A DNA stretch of 10,237 bases from Calditrichia bacterium (lineage in GTDB: Bacteria; Calditrichota; Calditrichia; RBG-13-44-9), in NCBI GenBank assembly GCA_026991005.1, contig JALXCH010000636.1:1-10237 (forward strand), given 5' to 3'. Made by a program: the position numbers and the translations under genes. Shown here in pieces: positions 6,645-10,237 of the stretch (positions are counted from its first letter, which is position 1; each line of letters begins with the position of its first letter). The notes under the pieces were generated by a model. It had not been told where the DNA came from. It saw only the letters and a list, made by a program, of their open reading frames with translations, and did not search any database.

Positions 6645-9600
6645 TTACCATCCCGGAGCAATGTGAATGCCGGTTACCCAGGCCTTTTTCGGGCGCTGGA
6701 AGGGATGCGCCAGATAACCTTCGATAATTAGGTAGCCCATGAAATTTACCCGTACCCCGGCCCCCACGCTGAATACAGGAATCCGCTCTGGTGAGCTAGT
6801 ACTCCACTTTAACACCGGAGGCTCGCTGTTTGTCCAGGCAGTACCACCATCGAAAAAGAAATTCAATTCCGTGGGCAGGTAAGGGAAATTCCACAATCCG
6901 AAATTTTCGTTCCCCAGCACCGGGATGCGAAATTCCAGATTCACCACCGCAATTTTACTCCCCACCAGGCGGTCGTACACCGGACATTGATTGTTGTATT
7001 CCCCACCGGAAGCGCATTCCTGTGCCGAAAAGGAACCGTAGGAATAACCACGGATAAAATCTTCCGTTCCCAGGAAAAAGGGCGAAAGAGCAGGCGAATC
7101 GGCATCCTTTCCGTAATATCCGTAATGGAATAATCGCAGAGCAAAGGTAAATGGCCGATAGAAGGTGTAATGGCGGTAATCCAGCAGCAGAGACTGAAAA
7201 TGCAGATCGCCCCAGAATGGCTGCACTTCGAAACGGTACCGGCTACCCCGGGTTGGGGAGGTGAATCCGAAATAGGAATCGTCCCCCACAAACGCCAGTG
7301 CGGTGTGGAACTGGGTAATGGGTTCCGAAACCGGCAATTTTTCCTCGTGATGAAATACTTCGTAATCACCCAGCAGTACGCGGGTAATCAACTTTCGGTA
7401 ATACCAGATGTAGGTAATTCCCGTGCTCCACTCCAGACGATTCATGGTGTTCAGGGGGAAATAGAACAGGAACCGCCCTTCCTCGTAAAATACATTGTCT
7501 TTCAGAGTCATCACTTCGGTGGCGGGGTAAATTGTTCCATCAATTTGCCAGAGTATGTCCCGGACTTCCTGCGCCGTGGAGATGTAAGGCACGTGACTCA
7601 CGCTAAGGCCCCAATTCCAGCGGTGAGTCAGGTTTTCGTACAGGATTTGTCCCCCCAGATTTTCCAGTTCACCGTTTACCAGGAAGGAACCGGCTAGCAC
7701 ATGCTGCCCCAACATGTCGCTCATCAGCAAAGAGAGCCCTCCCCCGGCAACGTTCTGGTACCGGTTGGTAGAAATGCCAATATTTGCCTGCCCGCCAATA
7801 TAATCCAGTTGAAAGTGCGGACGATAGGGCGATGTTTTGTAGTCCGATGCCAGAGGTAAACCGCTGGCGGGATCGTGCAACAGCGAATCCACCAGCCGGT
7901 CTTTGTGCCACAGCACCGGCGGCAGGAACCCTCCGTACGTTGCCAGGCTGCTCGTGGGCTGGCAGGGCGTTCCCCTGGATTCCGCCGCTGTCAGGGAATA
8001 GACATTGTAATCGCCGTGTTCAAACACCGAGAACATCATATCCCCGGAGCGTTGAGCGACCGATAATGCCGGGGAATAAGCGGTTAACCCACTTACACCT
8101 GTAGCCACTCGGGTTACCCGGTACAACTGGTTTTCCGTGAAATCCCAGCGATAAATATCGCTAAAACCGTCCTGATCCGAAATAAAATAAAGGGAATTCC
8201 CATCCGGCGAAAATTGAGGGTTAATTTGTTTTCCCCGATTCATGGGGATAGGGAAGGTGATTTCCCCGGTGTCCAGATGCAGCAGAGCAATCCGCAGGGG
8301 ACCAAAAGTGAGTTGCCCGAAATCGGTCATCTGGCTGGAATCGGTAACAAATGCCAGCATTTGCCCGTCGGGCGACCAGGCCGGTTGCAAATCCGCATAA
8401 CGATTGCGGGTGAGCTGGTGCAAGGAATCCTGCAGCAAATCGTACAGGTACAAATTGCTCATCCCCCCTTCCATTCCGGAAAAAGAGAGGTAGCGGCCAT
8501 CCGGCGACCAGGCAGGGCAGGAAATAGCCCCTACTTTCGGAAAACCAATCTGGCGCAGCAGTTTACCGCTGTGCACATTAAAAATAGCAATCTCCTGATT
8601 ACCCCGGGCATACACCACCACCGCAAATCGTTTTCCATCCGGAGACCAGGTACCGCTGGAATTGACGAAGCTCAGGGCATCGAAATGAAAATTGCGCTCC
8701 ATGCTGCTCAGTTTGCGCACGGTTTTCCCGGTTCGGGCATCGGCCACAAACAAATCGATGCCGAAGATGTCTTTCTCGGAGAGGAAAGCCACAAGCTGCC
8801 CATCGGGGCTGAGCACCGGCGCCAGGTTCATCCGCCCGCCATGGTGACTCGGTGCCAGCACCTGCCGCCCCACTTCCCGCGGCAGCGTCCGTCCTTCCAG
8901 AAGCGGTTGGTAAGTTTTACGAATGATTTGATGCCACAGCGCGGAGAGGGAGTCACTGCTGACGCCCAACACCGTGTCAATAGCCACCTCGGGCCCCATT
9001 CGGGCGGCGGCGCGAAAAATCCGCATCACCGCATCGTTACCCCACATCCCATCAATAAAGGCATACAGCGCATGCCCGTAACGATACGGGAAATAGCGCG
9101 TCTTAGTCGTCAAATCCCGTACTGTGGGTAAATCGTCAAATAGCATGGCATCGCGAATCCACATGGCTGTGTGCGGATCCACCGAACCCAGAGAGTAGTA
9201 TTCAGCTAGACCTTCCACCATCCACAAGGGAAGGCGCTGCATGGAATTGAGTCCCGACCCTCCTTTTCCCATAATGTCGAACTGAAAAGCGTGTACCAGC
9301 TCGTGCCCCAGCACGTGGTCGTTTTCCCGGTACCAGCCGGTGAAGGGAAGTACTACCCGGTTTTTCAGCGGCTCGGTTACTCCACCGGTGCCTTCGCTAA
9401 GCATCCCCTGAATGGCAGTGGTTTGCTGAAAATCCGGCTGATCGGCATAAAATATGATGGGTTTTTTGGTGGAAAATTGGTGATTCATATCCCGGGAATG
9501 GCGGAAATACCAGCGCTCTGCCATGCGGGCCGCATCGCGGGTTACCTCCTCTTCCCGGGGATAATAATAAATCTCGAAATGCTCTCCATGCATCACCCGA

Positions 9601-9734
9601 AAATCGAAATGTTCGTACTGCACTTTATTGCGGCCAAAGTATTGAGCCTGGAGGGAGGTAAGAAAAAAGGCAAGAATCAAAATAAAAACTTCCCGAAACA
9701 AGCACCTGGCATTTTCCGGATTCACCCGTTTCAT
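6645..9734 (-). CDS. Outer-membrane gluzincin-type peptidase / TolB-like propeller / Omp85-like barrel fusion protein
   Basis: A 1029-aa envelope protein in three parts. Residues 1-30 are a signal peptide (hydrophobic 13-27, likely cleavage after LQA). Residues about 40-280 form an MA-clan metallopeptidase-like domain: HELVH at 144-148 supplies two zinc-ligand histidines and the catalytic Glu145, and WMVEGLAEYY (171-180) supplies the third ligand, Glu174, 25 residues later. Residues about 300-600 carry TolB/PD40 propeller repeats: LSPDG (308-312), WSPDG (363-367), WSPDG (409-413), WSPDG (453-457) and FSPDG (508-512), probably with a degenerate sixth blade. Residues about 640-1029 are beta-rich with alternating aromatics and contain FIRGYSYG (893-900), the RGF/RGY-like loop motif of Omp85 barrels, and end in Trp as outer-membrane barrels do. 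Start: GGGAG lies 6 nt before ATG 9734; an in-frame GTG at 9761 is less likely. Monocistronic and convergent with porX. Substrate unknown. Confidence 0.9.
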   Translation of the reverse strand: MKRVNPENARCLFREVFILILAFFLTSLQAQYFGRNKVQYEHFDFRVMHGEHFEIYYYPREEEVTRDAARMAERWYFRHSRDMNHQFSTKKPIIFYADQPDFQQTTAIQGMLSEGTGGVTEPLKNRVVLPFTGWYRENDHVLGHELVHAFQFDIMGKGGSGLNSMQRLPLWMVEGLAEYYSLGSVDPHTAMWIRDAMLFDDLPTVRDLTTKTRYFPYRYGHALYAFIDGMWGNDAVMRIFRAAARMGPEVAIDTVLGVSSDSLSALWHQIIRKTYQPLLEGRTLPREVGRQVLAPSHHGGRMNLAPVLSPDGQLVAFLSEKDIFGIDLFVADARTGKTVRKLSSMERNFHFDALSFVNSSGTWSPDGKRFAVVVYARGNQEIAIFNVHSGKLLRQIGFPKVGAISCPAWSPDGRYLSFSGMEGGMSNLYLYDLLQDSLHQLTRNRYADLQPAWSPDGQMLAFVTDSSQMTDFGQLTFGPLRIALLHLDTGEITFPIPMNRGKQINPQFSPDGNSLYFISDQDGFSDIYRWDFTENQLYRVTRVATGVSGLTAYSPALSVAQRSGDMMFSVFEHGDYNVYSLTAAESRGTPCQPTSSLATYGGFLPPVLWHKDRLVDSLLHDPASGLPLASDYKTSPYRPHFQLDYIGGQANIGISTNRYQNVAGGGLSLLMSDMLGQHVLAGSFLVNGELENLGGQILYENLTHRWNWGLSVSHVPYISTAQEVRDILWQIDGTIYPATEVMTLKDNVFYEEGRFLFYFPLNTMNRLEWSTGITYIWYYRKLITRVLLGDYEVFHHEEKLPVSEPITQFHTALAFVGDDSYFGFTSPTRGSRYRFEVQPFWGDLHFQSLLLDYRHYTFYRPFTFALRLFHYGYYGKDADSPALSPFFLGTEDFIRGYSYGSFSAQECASGGEYNNQCPVYDRLVGSKIAVVNLEFRIPVLGNENFGLWNFPYLPTELNFFFDGGTAWTNSEPPVLKWSTSSPERIPVFSVGAGVRVNFMGYLIIEGYLAHPFQRPKKAWVTGIHIAPGW

Positions 9735-9838
9735 GGCTCGCTCCCGATTTAACTTCTCCACAACCGAAAAACATCCAGAACAGCGTTAATTAAATTTTTT
9801 CTTTGTGAAAAATGTTCCAATAGGCGGATTGCTAAATT

Positions 9839-9914
9839 GGGGGAAAAGGGTCGATAGGGGAAATAAGGGAAATAGGGGAAATAAGGGAAATAGGGGAAAT
9901 AGAGTAAATAGGGG
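9839..9914. repeat. 9/18-bp G-rich tandem repeat with G-quadruplex potential
   Basis: The core is ATAGGGGAAATAAGGGAA repeated as 9854-9871 and 9872-9889 exactly, then a diverged copy (9890-9907, ending ATAGAGTAA) and a partial unit (9908-9914). Each 18-mer is two 9-bp halves, so the basic period is 9 bp. Counting the upstream flank, the plus strand carries seven G-runs of 3-5 between 9839 and 9896, spaced by 4-6 nt, which meets the usual pattern for a G-quadruplex. The array sits 105-180 nt upstream of the peptidase-barrel start codon, with the G-rich strand as that gene's template strand. Because the period is a multiple of three, it yields spurious ORFs with Tyr-Phe-Pro or Gly-Asn-Lys/Arg repeats; I do not regard these as genes. 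Confidence 0.85.
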
Positions 9915-9918
9915 TAGC

Positions 9919-9946
9919 GCAAACATCCCTGTTTGCTTTCGGGATG
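9919..9946. repeat. Compact hairpin beside the G-rich array
   Basis: GCAAACA (9919-9925), TCCC loop, TGTTTGC (9930-9936) form a perfect 7-bp stem with a 4-nt loop. An alternative pairing uses CATCCC (9924-9929) with GGGATG (9941-9946), so two mutually exclusive hairpins are possible. It starts 5 nt after the tandem array, and the two may form one mobile or dispersed repeat unit. No T-run follows on either strand, which argues against a terminator. The rest of 9947-10047 is AT-rich and shows nothing I recognise. Confidence 0.5.
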
Positions 9947-10047
9947 AAAATCATCTGGCGAAGCCATCCCCTTGGGACATGATTTCAGGCATAGGTCGTA
10001 AGATATGATTTTTGCACTTTTTATACCATTTTTTCCCTATCGTCATA

Positions 10048-10237
10048 TTATTTTGCAAATATATGGCACTGTGGATATTTTGATTGGGATAGCGGTTTCG
10101 AGCTTCCCGTTGCGACCGAGGCAGCAAGCTCCAAACCCAGAACCTGAAACGCAACCCACTCGGCATAATCGCCCTGAAGCATTCGTTCCGAACGAAGGAT
10201 CCCTAATTGCTTCAAGCCATCTCGTGCTGCCAGATTG
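10048..10237 (-). CDS. C-terminal part of a DUF6998-like protein, cut by the window edge and possibly truncated
   Basis: Reading minus-strand from 10236, the open frame gives 62 residues and stops with TAA at 10048-10050; its start lies beyond the window. The visible part reads LKQLGILRSERML then GDYAEWVAFQVLGLELA. From memory this resembles the 'lGvirS...gDyaEwl...aLgLela' block of DUF6998-type proteins, small proteins often near restriction or defence genes. In that family I expect the block to be followed by a GYDA and RYQIK-like (PD-(D/E)XK-like) segment. Here the frame instead continues with low-complexity ASVATGSSKPLSQ and ends about 25 residues later. A neighbouring frame near 10090-10070 reads NGKLETAIPIKIS, which vaguely recalls the missing part, so a frameshift or internal deletion is possible. 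Treat it as a probable gene remnant; family assignment is tentative. Confidence 0.45.
   Translation of the reverse strand, partial: NLAARDGLKQLGILRSERMLQGDYAEWVAFQVLGLELAASVATGSSKPLSQSKYPQCHIFAK

Noticed and set aside
8214..9131. 305-codon plus-strand ORF inside the large minus-strand gene
   Set aside because: It is antisense to the SPDG propeller and peptidase region, whose motifs are unmistakable; the plus-strand translation is rich in His, Arg, Pro and Gly with no family signature.
9789..9820. TTGGAA ... TTTAAT as a minus-strand promoter for the peptidase-barrel gene
   Set aside because: The spacer is 20 nt and both boxes are poor matches; in such AT-rich DNA this is expected by chance.
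9749..9967. Minus-strand ORF with Tyr-Phe-Pro repeats, and a plus-strand ORF with Gly-Asn-Lys/Arg repeats (9805-10008)
   Set aside because: Both repeats are the automatic translation of a 9-bp tandem array, open in several frames; neither ORF has recognisable flanking protein sequence.

Overview
The window looks like a chromosomal segment from a Gram-negative bacterium of the FCB superphylum, probably outside Bacteroidota proper (a Calditrichota- or KSB1-like lineage would fit). That placement is inference. It rests on three things: a PorX-type response regulator with a PglZ phosphatase domain, which is the regulator of type IX secretion; an exported protein ending in the 'PNPFN ... GIY' FlgD-Ig/type IX-like sorting domain; and a large outer-membrane barrel protein of FCB style. 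No phage, CRISPR array, intact insertion sequence or replication origin is visible.

Layout. Positions 1-91 hold a strong plus-strand terminator for a gene off the left edge. Two tRNA genes follow on the minus strand, Arg(UCU) and Pro(UGG). After an AT-rich promoter region comes a small secreted protein (571-1254) with a CX4CH haem-type motif and a C-terminal sorting domain, closed by a near-perfect intrinsic terminator. A short gap with a 14-bp perfect palindrome leads into a tight plus-strand cluster: a CYTH-domain protein (1388-1954), the RdgB/HAM1 house-cleaning nucleotidase (1990-2595), a PLP aminotransferase (2626-3816) and a nitrilase-family amidase (3813-4625). The last two overlap by four bases. 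The porX-like gene (4724-6280) follows after about 100 bases.

A 364-base convergent gap separates porX from a minus-strand giant (6645-9734, 1029 aa). This combines a signal peptide, an HExxH gluzincin-type peptidase domain, TolB-like propeller repeats and a C-terminal Omp85-like beta-barrel. Upstream of it lies a 9/18-bp G-rich tandem repeat with G-quadruplex potential, next to a hairpin. At the right edge is the minus-strand tail of an ORF resembling a DUF6998-type protein that seems to break off early.

How the genes work together. The CYTH protein and RdgB both plausibly hydrolyse phosphoanhydride substrates. The coupled aminotransferase and amidase look like a transaminase/omega-amidase (glutaminase II-type) pair. 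PorX, the sorting-domain protein and the peptidase-propeller-barrel protein all point to envelope secretion, although only the PorX assignment is firm. The most interesting object is the peptidase-propeller-barrel fusion facing porX.
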